Shown one piece after another: positions 34,506 to 45,695 of a DNA stretch of 64,000 bases. Origin of the DNA: Atherix ibis (Eukaryota; Arthropoda; Insecta; Diptera; Athericidae); assembly GCA_958298945.1 (NCBI GenBank), contig OY282610.1, positions 23,026,233 through 23,090,232 of the forward strand, read 5' to 3'. The translations under genes and the position numbers were made by a program. Below the pieces are notes generated by a model, which was not told the DNA's origin, made no database searches, and was given only the letters and a program-made list of their open reading frames with translations. Position 1 is the stretch's first letter; every line of letters begins with the position of its first letter.

Positions 34506-34569
34506 ATTACTTTTCCTCAATGCTGGTTCGTTTTTATTCTTTTAATATAAAAAAAAAAAACCAAAAACA

Positions 34570-34765
34570 TCAACCTCCACCAAATAGTCAGACATTTTTC
34601 GCTACATATTGGCAGACCATCTCCAACCCTATTACTCGACAATCAGCAAACAATTATGTGCAAGAAAATGAACTTTTCGGTAATCGTGGACATCCTATCT
34701 GCCAATTATGTGGCGATGGTCTCCAAGTCAATAGCAAAAAAATATATATATATATTCCAAAATAA
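34570..34765 (+). pseudogene. second tail fragment of the same non-LTR element
   Basis: PPPNSQTFFATYWQTISNPI followed by GNRGHPICQLCGDGLQV resembles the segment upstream of the C-terminal cysteine motif in the neighbouring fragment and at 820-990. It is cut off before the end of ORF2 and is followed by an AT microsatellite (34740-34756). Confidence 0.6.
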
Positions 34766-34949
34766 TGCAATAAATGTACAGTATATGATTTAACTAATTT
34801 ATTCAAATAAATTTCTCCATTTCATTTTTTTTTCTTTTAGCAAAATTCAATTTTATAACTTTTAGTTTTATTTATGTATCAACTTTAAGTAAATTCATAT
34901 GCTTTTCATATTAATGCTATTTAATTGCTTATCAAAATCAATTTCATTT

Positions 34950-37900
34950 TTACTGATTAAAATCAACTGTTGAAAATACAAATGCTAAACATCCGAATCG
35001 AAGTAATGTTCCATGGGTAATAATTGCTGATCCTTCCCATCCAGCAATCAGGGGCATCGATTTTGCACATTTACATGGCGGGTGACTTGGTGCAGCCATT
35101 CTATTTAGCAAAAAAAAAAAAATTTTAATAATAATGATATTAAAACCAATTTATTATAAATATATAAATAGCAAATGTTTTAATTTATGCTTTCTTTAAA
35201 ATGTCGATATTTATTAGATAGAAGAAAAAACAAAATTCTATTTTCTTACTTAGCATTTTTATCGAATTCCAAATTGATACGTTTTATATTACGACGTTTA
35301 TCTAAAATTTCACGTAGCTTATTTTGCAACTCTTTTGAATCGTCTTTGTACTGCTTCAACGGTGGATATGAATGCTCTGTAAAATCACATCCGTATATTT
35401 GGCCATTAACTTCGGTGCCAAATTCTGAATAGTTGATAAGTTCAAAATAATTTGTCACCTACAAATATGCATATGATGTATCAAAAAAAGAAGGCTGATT
35501 GAGAAAAGAAAATACATTCAATGAAATTGTAAATATTTTTGTAAGAATGTGAAGAGTACTAACTGATATTTGTTTATGTTCGTATAAATGAAACAATTGA
35601 TTAAACTTTTTGCTAAATTATATTTTCTAACTCATTTTTTTTCAAATTATAGAATTTACTATACTTTACAGTCTTATAATAATGAATAAATAAACGAATA
35701 CCAGAAAGGCTTTATTTGAAATCTGCATCTTGGGTAACGTTACCGATTACCAGTATATAATAAAATCTATACTCTATATGAATTAATTATATGAGTAACG
35801 TTTGCATTCAAGTCAAATTGAATGAATAACGTTTCCTTTATAAATATTTGATCGTATTTTACGATATTATATTTATGCAAGAAACGGTATTGGCCCTTAT
35901 TATCTCGTTCGAAATTTCTTCGTTCAACGTCTGTTATTCTAAAAGCTATATTTATGAGCTACTATTATATGAGAAAAACTTACACTATCATAAAAAATTG
36001 ATGCATGTCGAGGTGAAATTTGTCGACAATGACCAAACTTAGTTAAATCGAGGTCCACGCTACGCCCATAACCGATCTCAAAACTCCGATATCGCATACA
36101 AACCGAATCTTCGAGCGAATAATCTGTGAACCATCTAAGTAGGAAAATGTAAAATTAAAAAGCACAATCGATTATTTCTAAAATTCTTACCTCTTTCCAT
36201 CGAGTACATCACCTACCGATGTTAGTACAGCTCTTGCACGAATTGAAGACTCTATAATTTGACATTCAAGTCTTGCCGCGATTTCTCTAGCTTTATCTTG
36301 TTCAGATTTTGCTCTGCGTGTTAATTGCGTTGTTTCAATATCGGAATTACCATTAAAATCAAGTTGATAGTTATTGTCCCTATCGTTATAGAGATCTTCT
36401 CCATCACCATCATCTTCATCGTAAGAATCAATATCATCTCCATCAGTAAAATCTTTTGCAATACGTCGAATGTCCTCTTTGGTAAGTAATTGGCTCGGTA
36501 GGGCCAGATTTTTATCTGCCTTTTTTCGGCAAATATTTCGAATCGTTCGTGCAGCTGTTCGATTTTTATACTTAGCCACAATATCAGGATTCTCGGCAAT
36601 AATCTGTTCCAATCGTTGATACGCAAGACTCTTTATCACACTAACATCAAGATACCGAAGTTCACGGTCGATTTTAAAATTGAGCGCATATTCATCATCG
36701 TCATCGTCTACTTCCTCGCCTGCAGTACTTTGACCAATAACACTGACACTACCTCCATCATCGTCAACATCAGTATCTACATCACCTTCGCCATCACCTT
36801 TCCCTTCGAAGGTATAATTTGACTGAGGCGAAACTGTTTTACGTTCGCCTTCGTATTCTTTTGACCCCTGACACTCTGATGCAACAACTGAAGATGACAC
36901 TTTATATTCAATATTTCTACTTATATTAGATTTGCTTTCGTCTAACATTGTATTGTTAGTTGCGCTGGATGTGTTGGAAGTATTTGTACCTTCAAGAGCT
37001 GTTATTGTTGTTGAAGTTGAAGTTTCAAATACAGTTAGTTCTGTATCAACAGTCTTCATCTCTATGTCTTTGCTTGATTGTTCATTAGATATAGACAAAT
37101 TTTCAACATTTATATTATCTGTAGAGTCCTTGATTCTCTTCAAAACCGGAGATACCTCTTCTTCTGTAGAAGTGCTACAGTCCGACTCATGACCATATTC
37201 CCTTCGCAATGTTTTGTATTTTTTATTTGCAATACGAATATCTCGTAAGTCTTCATCTACTTGCTTGAGCATATCTTCTTGGCTGGGCTGAGATGAGCTT
37301 ATTACATCTTCCTCTGTATCAGGCCGAACGTACCGATTGTAGCGATATACTTCACGTAATGATGGAAGTAAAGGCGGTGGATATTTGTAATGATATTCAA
37401 CAGTAGCAGGCACTTCAGCACGAGGTTGTTGCTCCTGTGGAACCTTTATTCGAAAAGGAGGATTTGCCTTATGCACACGTCGTAAAAAATCTGTTTTAAT
37501 ACTCTCGTGATCAACCGGAGTAGTGAACTTTGTCCATAACTTAATACGCTCTGTGGCTGAGATAGTTTTCACTAATTTAGAATCAATGAAATGCTCAACA
37601 TGATTTGGACACATCCACCGACTTGTTGGTAGAGATGTTAATGGCGGATTTAGGCAATCCTATTCATATTTCCGTATATTATAATTCAAAATATATTAAA
37701 AGAAAATAATATAAACATTTCACTTACTTGATGAAAGAGTAACGGGCAATAATCACATGCGACTAACGGTGCTTTCCGACACGATTTTCCACATGAAAAG
37801 CAAGTCTTCACTGGTAATGGCACCAGGCCTTGTGAATCCAATTCATATGGCTTGAATCGATTATTATTTCGATTCGGCTTTTTACCACCATTTTGGAGAT

Positions 37901-38859
37901 AACGAGCACCGTCTAATAGTATTGTAAGCAAAACATCATCAATCATAGAAAACCCATACATAAGAACAGATATCGAATAAATACTCTTTTAATCATTTGA
38001 TCAAAAATATTTATAGAAATATAATTTAATGATGATAAATACATTTACTTCGATCCGACCCAGGAAAGTTAAAATGGACTTCTAGCTCAGGCGGCAAGCT
38101 AAATTGCTTCGGATTCAAGAGAATGGCGAAGTTTATTAATTCATCGAACGATGTGGGTTTTCTATTAGGATCCAAAGCTTTCGCAATAGCTGGCGATATT
38201 TTGGTATAAACTGGCTTTTCACTTGTATCACTCGAGACCGATATATGGCTGCTACTCCTTTTACGCAAATTACGCACTGTTAACGGAACCGCAGATAATG
38301 ACTCCAATTCGCTAAGGGGCGTTGTTGATCGTGACTTATCCGAATCAATTTTTATCCCAAGCAATCGTTCTACAGATCCACGTTTCGATGCAACCATCCT
38401 ACAATTGTGGCATAACCATTGTCCCGCTGGTATGTCATCTTCCATTAGTGGCGGATCACTAATACGAAGGCAAAATTCAACAAATCAATTACTTTGTAAA
38501 AACGATTAGTAAACAGTCGCCTACTTACTGGCACTGCAAATGAAAGCTAGATGGACACCTATCACAACAAATCAAATCTCCACCCTCTTCGCATGCATCA
38601 CAATAATCGTGATTATGCCCGCGTCCTGGCCTTTTATAGTAGGGATGCCGTGCACTTACTTTGTTCAAGGGTTTCTGCTCATATTCGGGTCCTTTAATTA
38701 GTTGTTGGATATCCTGATGTCCACAAAAAAATCCATCAATACAAATTTATAATATAATCGTGAAATTTAAAACAAGTTCCTCAAATGTAATATAAATCAT
38801 ACATCCATAAGGCTGCCAGAGAATTCGCCTTCATCTTCAGATTTCGGCGTCTTCAACAT
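34950..38859 (-). CDS. PHF12: PHD finger protein 12 (two PHD fingers, FHA domain), 8 exons
   Basis: Nuclear chromatin co-repressor subunit; in other animals PHF12 works with the SIN3-HDAC machinery and binds histones through its PHD fingers. Exons, all with GT-AG junctions and phases that fit: 38859-38803, 38713-38529, 38458-38049, 37912-37728, 37659-36191, 36134-35984, 35458-35250, 35100-34950; 2817 coding bases, 938 residues. PHD1 is at about residues 57-100 ([20 protein letters not shown] ... WLCHNC), split by intron 2. PHD2 is at about 255-296 (CFSCGKSC ... [12 protein letters not shown] ... WMCPNH), split by intron 4. An acidic, Ser/Thr-rich middle lies in exon 5. The FHA domain is at about 780-870 ([47 protein letters not shown]). 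The conserved C-terminal segment is [20 protein letters not shown], ending VFSTVDFNQ. All eight zinc ligands of PHD1 appear present. The start [13 protein letters not shown] is the first in-frame ATG of exon 1. Confidence 0.93.
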
Positions 38860-40052
38860 AGTTCTCGTAAAATTTATTACGATTTTACTTAAACACAATT
38901 AAGAAAAATATATTTTTATACTGTAAGTTTACAATATATTTTATGAATGCTTTGCGAATAGAAATGTCAAAACGCTGTTATTCCAAACAAAACTATATCC
39001 AAGCGAAAAAGTTTAATGAAAACATATATAATTAAAACCGCGTACAATCATTATGCAGCTGACAAATTTTATTAATTAAACATTTTCACTCAATTTTATG
39101 TAAAATTACAAAACGTCTCCTAAACGGCGGCACACAATTAGATTTGAAAGCGACAAAAGCGAACACGGCAATGAAGTTGGTAACAATTATTACCAAACTA
39201 ACAATAACCAATTCTGACAATCTATTTCAAGACAAAACCACTGTCATTGAATTAATTTCAATGACAGTTAGTTTGTCCTAAAATGAAGATTATTTTATAA
39301 TTTAAAAAAAATTTTATTTTCATTTAAAATAAATATTATTTACCATAAAATTCAATAAGGTTTTTTTTTTTCTTTTTATAAAATAATCTTATAAAGATTT
39401 TATCTTTTGTTCAATTTATGTTTTTATTCCGAAACAATTTACAGTGGCTTCTGAATTGTGTTTTTGATACAATATCAAAAGTATTTTGAACGTTGATTGC
39501 TTAATAAAATATACACGTAATAATTTTGAACAAAGAAAACTATCCATTAAATTTTCATTTAAATATATAAATTGTTTATCTTTAGAATAAAGATAGATTA
39601 TGGAAGAACTGGATAGAAAATCTATCAAAAAGTTGATTCCATATGTCAAAACCCTTATGTAATTATTACAGTGTCTAATATATCTTGTTGGAGGCTTTTT
39701 GATTATCGGATATATAAAATAAAATTATTGCTTCTATGCAATATTCAAAATCATTATCCTTATCCATTTTATAAATTCAATTATGAATGAATAATATTGT
39801 TTATCATTTTAATTAGATACAGTCATAAATACAATACAATAACCATAATCGGTTAAGGAAAAAAGCCAAAGAATTTATTTTATCAAAATATTAATTGAAT
39901 TTATTCATATTTAAGGAAAAGTACATTTGCAATTTCACATTTACTAGTTCAGAAAACTGATTGTGAGGGCAGTTGAAATAAAATAAGACAAATAGCGACC
40001 TTTATGTGTAAGCTAGATAGCCAGTCCATGCTACTGCCAAGGCAGCCAACTG
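38860..40052. other. AT-rich region upstream of PHF12
   Basis: Contains the PHF12 promoter by position, but no TATA or initiator could be assigned. A strong inverted repeat lies at 39231-39278 (separate entry). No other gene is seen. Confidence 0.4.
39231..39278. repeat. near-perfect 48-bp inverted repeat upstream of PHF12
   Basis: The core ACTGTCATTGA (39240-39250) and TCAATGACAGT (39258-39268) are perfect complements around ATTAATT. The complementarity extends outwards to GACAAAACC / TAGTTTGTC with two mismatches. Confidence 0.9.
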
Positions 40053-41706
40053 TGTTAAAAATTTGATCAGAAACAGCGTAAATCAGTAGGGGCCAATTTT
40101 AAACTTCAGTAAGCGATTGAAGCGGTTCGTTTAAAACCATTTTTCATATGTAATGTCATTTATGCGTAAACAAATAGATTTAATTAATATTGCGGGTTTT
40201 GTTGTTTGATAGAATTAGTAGTTTTGGAAATTTCCAATAAAACACAGTATTCTATTACACGTATGAAATATTATTTATTTATTTCACTATATATTATTTA
40301 TTAAAATACAATTATAAAGTGGAAGAGCATATATAAAAATATAAATTACAACAATTATGTGCACAAATAAAAATCTAAACGGGGTTTTCTTCTCATGCAG
40401 CTGAATACATGCCCTTACATTCTGTTCTGCTATGAGTGACTTAAAAAATAAAAATATTCAAGCCAAAATTATATATCAAGCGTTCTTTTTAAATTACATG
40501 TTCATTTTCCTCTTTAGCATTATTAAAGGGAACTTCAATATTCAATGCGCCGACATCCTATATGAACTCCTTTTTAAAATGAAACAAAATAAAATACAAT
40601 ACAAAAATATTCGTACAAAATCCTGTTTAATTTTCAGCCTTTTCCTGTTTTAAGATTAAAACTTACCGTTTGGCTCTTCCATACCCATATACCAAATACG
40701 GAAGGAATAGCATTTCTTTCCAATCTGCTCCTGCTCTGATCTGCTCCTGACTTTAATGTCTGATCTACGAAAGTGGAGCGAGCACACAATGTCGTGATTC
40801 CTGGGATAAATCTACTTTTCCCTCAATCATTTATTTCGTGGAAACATGTAATGTTACATTAAGTTTTTCAATTAAAAATTAACAAAATTTAAAGTACTTT
40901 TAGCACGATAAAAAAAAATCCGTTCCCTTCAATTTTCTTATACACACTTTATGAGTACGCCATCACTAAACTACGAGTATTTTCTGATAATCATTGAACT
41001 GTCAATATAACATTTGTTTACATTTATTGAATGACGAACTTTTCACTTTTTAACCACTTTTTATACAAAATAAATTATTAAAACCCATTTAGGCACATTA
41101 GAAACTAAATTTTTGTTAATTTCTCTAGTAAAAATGAAGAAGACAACTTACCGAAAGAAACAAATTCCCAGCTTCCTTACTCTGTTGAATTACCAGCAAC
41201 CCTTTATAAAACACTTAATTTTCTGAAATAAAAAATTCCTCTTAAATGTTATCAACAATTATAACTATTTATATAAATACTTAGTTTTTCGTATATAATT
41301 CAAAAAAGATAAAAGCTACACTTTTACTTGCACTTTCCGATAAGTGATAAAATAACAACATTAAAAAACGATAAAAATATGCAAGCATTTCGATATGCTA
41401 CCACTTTCATGGAAAATGGAGTTTTTTAAAACTCTCCGAAAGCCTACAAATTTGAGGCGCTTCATAAACAAAGGAAAAAAAAAGCCTTTCATTGTGTTTA
41501 AATTGTATTTTTCTTCGGAATAAGTGAATTAAAATGAATATAAATTATGCTTCAATAAATTCAATAAATTTTTATTACGCAAACTAGATGTCAGCGGGTG
41601 TCATGTCTACATAAAAAAAATCTACACAAAACTATGCACGCGTTACGATTTCTTGCCGCTTTTGGAATATTAATTAGGCAGAAAAATGGGTATTCTTTAA
41701 TCTAAG
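40053..41706 (+). repeat. dispersed repeat element, copy 2 (1.65 kb)
   Basis: Same left part, middle and right end as 30008-31949, but with a single diverged version of the 365-bp unit (about 40900-41460, carrying CTTTTTAACC and GCTACCACTTTCATGGAAAA) instead of three. It has extra internal DNA at 41185-41390. No transposase ORF. Confidence 0.7.
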
Positions 41707-41944
41707 AATACACGTATATGACAAAAATATGTGTATTATTGGGAATTTTTGCGATATTATAGATTTGGCATAAAATATATTTAATGAAAAAATTAATACA
41801 ACATTAGAATGCAATTTTTTTTGCCATTTTTCTACAGTGACAATTTATCTATTCTTAGATAAATATAATAGTAGTGCTCCGGATTTCATTCCAATCTTTT
41901 GTTTTTAAAGTTAAATTTAATTTTAATTTGACGGCTATAAGCCG

Positions 41945-42300
41945 TATTCCAATGGACCAATTTTGCTACTCGCAAGTACTTGGGAGTAGATGGCCAAAGG
42001 AAGGAAAAATTTAATGACAGCAGTAGAAATATAACCTCAAAGTAGTCAACAACAATACTGAGTTTACTCACACATAAACAATAAAAACTGAGTTTATTCA
42101 CACATAAACAATACTAACAAAAATATGACTCTTCAACATAACCAACGAACCCGCTAAGCCATCTATATTTCCAGTTCGGAAACTAAATTACCCTACCGTA
42201 ATTTGTATGGCGTAACTACGCATGCGAACTACTCATTTGTTCGAGGTGGTGTAGATGATGACAGCTAGAACTACTCGTGAGTAGCAAAAATAATAATGAA
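41945..42300. mobile_element. MITE-like element with inverted termini (about 330 bp)
   Basis: The left end TTTTGCTACTCGCAAGTACT (41961-41980) and the right end, whose complement is TTTTGCTACTCACGAGTAG (42270-42288), share an exact 11-bp terminus. Inside is a short direct duplication (ACTGAGTTTA-TCACACATAAACAAT at 42057 and 42086). There is no ORF, which fits a non-autonomous DNA transposon; superfamily not assigned. Confidence 0.5.
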
Positions 42301-44139
42301 ATTTTACCTTGCAATATAAGGTAATTTGCTTTTGTGATATTTTTTTCTATATTAACAGATATATTTTCTTTTATATTTATAGTCCGTCCTAATTGAATTT
42401 AAATATATAATTGTGCATATTTGTTATGTAAGCGAATTTGTATTTTTTTTTTTGAAAACTTATTTGAATTTATACTTTTAATATTAAATATTAAATTTTT
42501 TAATAAGAATTTATGGAAAAAAATTTACTCTAACTATTATGTATAAAAAATAAATTATTTTATTGAGATTTAATAACAATAATAATAATAATTATTATTA
42601 TTATAAGAAGAACGAGAAGTAATTAATTTAAATTAAAGAAAGAAATATAATATTAAAAAAACTTTAATCATGAAGTTAGCCGTATACGAATAAAAATGAA
42701 AAATCATCCACTGAACTTGAGTATAAATCTGATCAACAATACATTTATGAATTATAACATTGGCAGTTTGGTTAAAATGTCCGCCCAGTACGTATCTGTC
42801 AGACGACTACGAAGACGGTCATTTTTAGTTTGCGTTATTTTAGTTAGCTCTGTTACGAATTAATAAGAAAATAGTTTTCTGGTAACAATATTTAGACGGT
42901 CAATATGCCCGGATGCGTATGTTTAATTTGTGCATCGTATATAAATTCATAAAAAACATTAAATAAATAATATTTAAGAGGGAAAAATAATAAAATAAAA
43001 GAAAAAAGCAAAACGAAAAAAGAAAGACGTCAACATCCCCACAAGCGATTATCATTACATTCTTCGTACTGGATTTTAAATTTTGTTTTTATTTTACTTA
43101 AAATTCATAATCAAATTTTGGTGTAGTTTTTTTTTGGTGTGGTGTAGTTTTTTTTATAAATGTTTTTATAAGTTAGTCCTCCCAAAAATAAAATGTAACA
43201 CAATCTAATAATAATAATGCTTATATTTATTTACTCAATATGATAATGGTTTTGTTATAATTTAAATAAATTTGCAATCAAATCAAAACAAATCTATACG
43301 AATTTAAAAAGTTATTTACCAAAACAATTTTACTTCTCAATAATTGGAAATAATTAATTAATTAATTAATTAATTAATTCAAATTAATAAGAAGTAGAAT
43401 TTTTTTTCATTTCGAAAATCTTTTTTTCTTTTGTAGTAAATTTTTTTTTTAATTATAATTTTTTTGGTGATAGTTAAATTTAATAAGTTAAATTGTGTGC
43501 CCAAGAAACAAAAGTGGGCAAATCTCTTTAAATTTTTTAACATCTTTAAAAACTGAATAAAGATTTATATTAGAGCAGAAAGTTGGGACAACAAAAAATA
43601 ATCAAAAATTTCAAAAGCAACAAAAAAAAACTATATTAAATGTACATTTTTTTGCTTATTAACCAATTCCCCCAAATTTATTCTTTTTTTCACAGTAAAA
43701 AGTCAAGTTTATATATAAAAAATCTTGGTTTTTTCTTGTATCCATTAATAATTTCTTACAAATAAAATGAAATAATGAAAAAAGAAGCGATAATATTAAT
43801 TAGAAGAAATGGAAATTATAATAAAATTTATTATGAATTCTATTGTAATTAAATTTGTTTTTGTCTTGTTTTTATTTTTTATTCAAATATTAATTAATAT
43901 ATTTTTGTTTTATATGAAAATAATTTGCATTTTTCCATCTTTCTATAAATTATTAAGGAAACAAAAAATGTATTAATAAATAAATACATTAATTAATAAA
44001 TTATTTAAAAGATTGTGTGTTAGAGAAATAAATATTATCAAATTTTTATATTTATCAACAAAAAAAAAACACCGAAAATTATCAAAAATAAAATTTATGA
44101 CAATAGATTAAAAATAAAAAAAAAATTAATTGTAAATAG
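42301..44139. other. very AT-rich region upstream of Rab35
   Basis: Low-complexity A/T with an ATTA tetranucleotide run (43351-43380) and ATT/AAT runs (42570-42605). An upstream non-coding exon of Rab35 could be here, but none can be placed. No gene seen. Confidence 0.35.
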
Positions 44140-44345
44140 TAAACAATCAAATAAATATAAAATAAGAGGGTGAGATAGAAGGAAACAAACAGACAGATAG
44201 ATAGAGAGAGTTGCAACGGTAGAGAAAGAGTGAGAGAAAAGATAGAGACAAATAGACAAACGTCAAATATATAAATTAATTGTCAGCATTTAAAATTGTC
44301 ATTGCAACAGAAATAAAAACAAAAACAAAATTTCCCACAAATACA

Positions 44346-44397
44346 ATGGCACGAGATTATGATCATTTATTCAAATTGTTAATAATTGGTGATAGTG
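44346..44397 (+). CDS. Rab35: Rab35, first coding exon (partial gene)
   Basis: ATG at 44346 gives MARDYDHLFKLLIIGDS plus the first base of a Gly codon, then a strong donor GGTAAGTTTT. The peptide is the conserved N terminus of Rab35, a small GTPase of endocytic recycling and cortical actin control. It ends exactly within the P-loop (GDS-G-VGKSS), the only part of the GTP-binding site in this exon. Rab1 and Rab8 have LLLIGDSG and a different start, so Rab35 fits best. The 5' leader just before it has GAGA-type runs (44168-44250). No following exon (VGKSSLL...) could be found to the end of the window, so the first intron exceeds 19.6 kb, or the gene is broken, or the exon was missed. Confidence 0.8.
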
Positions 44398-45004
44398 GTA
44401 AGTTTTTATATTAGTATGTGTCCATAAACATTAATAAATAATTATTTTTTTTCATCTGTGATTTTTCTTTTTGTTTTGACATTTAATTTTTGATCGTATA
44501 TTTACGTGCTCGCATAATTTTTTTGGTTAGGTTTGTTGTTAATATTATCGCATTTAATAATTATACAAATTGTGTTATTTTAAATTGTATAGGACTTTTT
44601 TTTTTTTTGACAGGGTGTGTGTTTAGGCGATTATTTATTAGAAAATATACTTTTTTTATTGAAATTGTTGGTTTTATTGTAAAATTTCTAGTGAAATTCA
44701 AATTCTTGGGCGTAACGTTCAAATGGCATGCTGGCGGGCTATGTCACTCACTACTAGCTGGATTTCAACTCAACACTTTGCTGAAACGTCACAATATGAT
44801 TATTATTAGATTCACTAGTATTATTAATTGAAAAAGTATTTCAGAACATTTTTAAAAAAAAAAAACTTTGAATAATGCAAAAAAATAGTAACAATTAAAA
44901 ACCATATTTAATAAAGTCTACAAAAAAAATTCAGAATATCGAAAAATTTGAGAAAATTCAAATTCAAAATAAAAACTTTATTTTGGTGGTATTTGGGACT
45001 GTTT
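44398..45004 (+). other. start of Rab35 intron 1
   Basis: Intron by position. The open frame 44490-44831 is T-rich with no supporting feature and is not called. Confidence 0.5.
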
Positions 45005-45695
45005 TTTTCTTTAAATTTGTTTTTGACGATGACTGGACCCATAAATTAGGTCAGCAAATTTTTTTGCTGACGATGACTGACCCATAAATCTGATGGAGAA
45101 TGACCCATAAATCAGGTCAGAAAATTTTTTTGCTGACCATGACTGACCCATAATACAGGTCAGCAAATTTTTTTGTTGACGACTGGACCCATAAATCAAG
45201 TCAGCCAATTTTTTTTCCGACGATGACTGACCCATAAATCAGGTCAGCAATTTTTTTCGCTGACAATGACGACGCATAAATCAAGTCAGCAAATTTTTTT
45301 GCTGATGATGACTCACCCATAAATCAGGTCAGAAAATTTTTTTGTTGACGATGACTGACCCATAAATCAGGTCAGCAAATTTTTTTACCGACGATGGCTG
45401 GACCCATAAATCTGACGATGGCCGACCCATAAATTAGGTCAGAAATTCTTTTTGCTGACGATGCTGACCCATAAATCAGGACAGCAAATTTTTTCGCTGA
45501 CGATGACTGACCCATAGATCAGGACAGCAATTTTTTTTGCTGACGATGACTCACCCATTAATCTGACGATGAATGACCCGTAAATTAGGTCAGCAAGTTT
45601 TTTTGCTGACGATGACACCCATAAATCAGGTCAGACAATTTTTTTGCTGACCATGACTGACCCATAAATCAGGTCAGCAAATTTTTAATTTGTTC
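45005..45695 (+). repeat. minisatellite with a hairpin in many units
   Basis: Around 15 irregular units built on GCTGACGATGACTGACCCAT followed by AAATCAGGTCAGCAAATTTTTTT, about 30-48 bp apart. Many units contain GTCAGCAAA-TTTT-TTTGCTGAC, a 9-bp stem with a 4-base loop. The minus strand reads as a repeated GQSSSAKKFADLIYGS-type peptide, which is a by-product of the repeat. Confidence 0.9.

Noticed and set aside
36321..37192. ORFs overlapping PHF12 exon 5 in other frames and on the opposite strand
   Set aside because: Shadows of the acidic, low-complexity coding exon.
42904..42951. Short MPGCVCLICASY peptide, reminiscent of a THAP-domain start
   Set aside because: Ends after 15 codons with no continuation or splice donor that would build a domain.
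45011..45235. 74-codon ORF with repeated GQSSSAKK-type peptide
   Set aside because: Translation of the minisatellite on the minus strand; neighbouring units break the frame.
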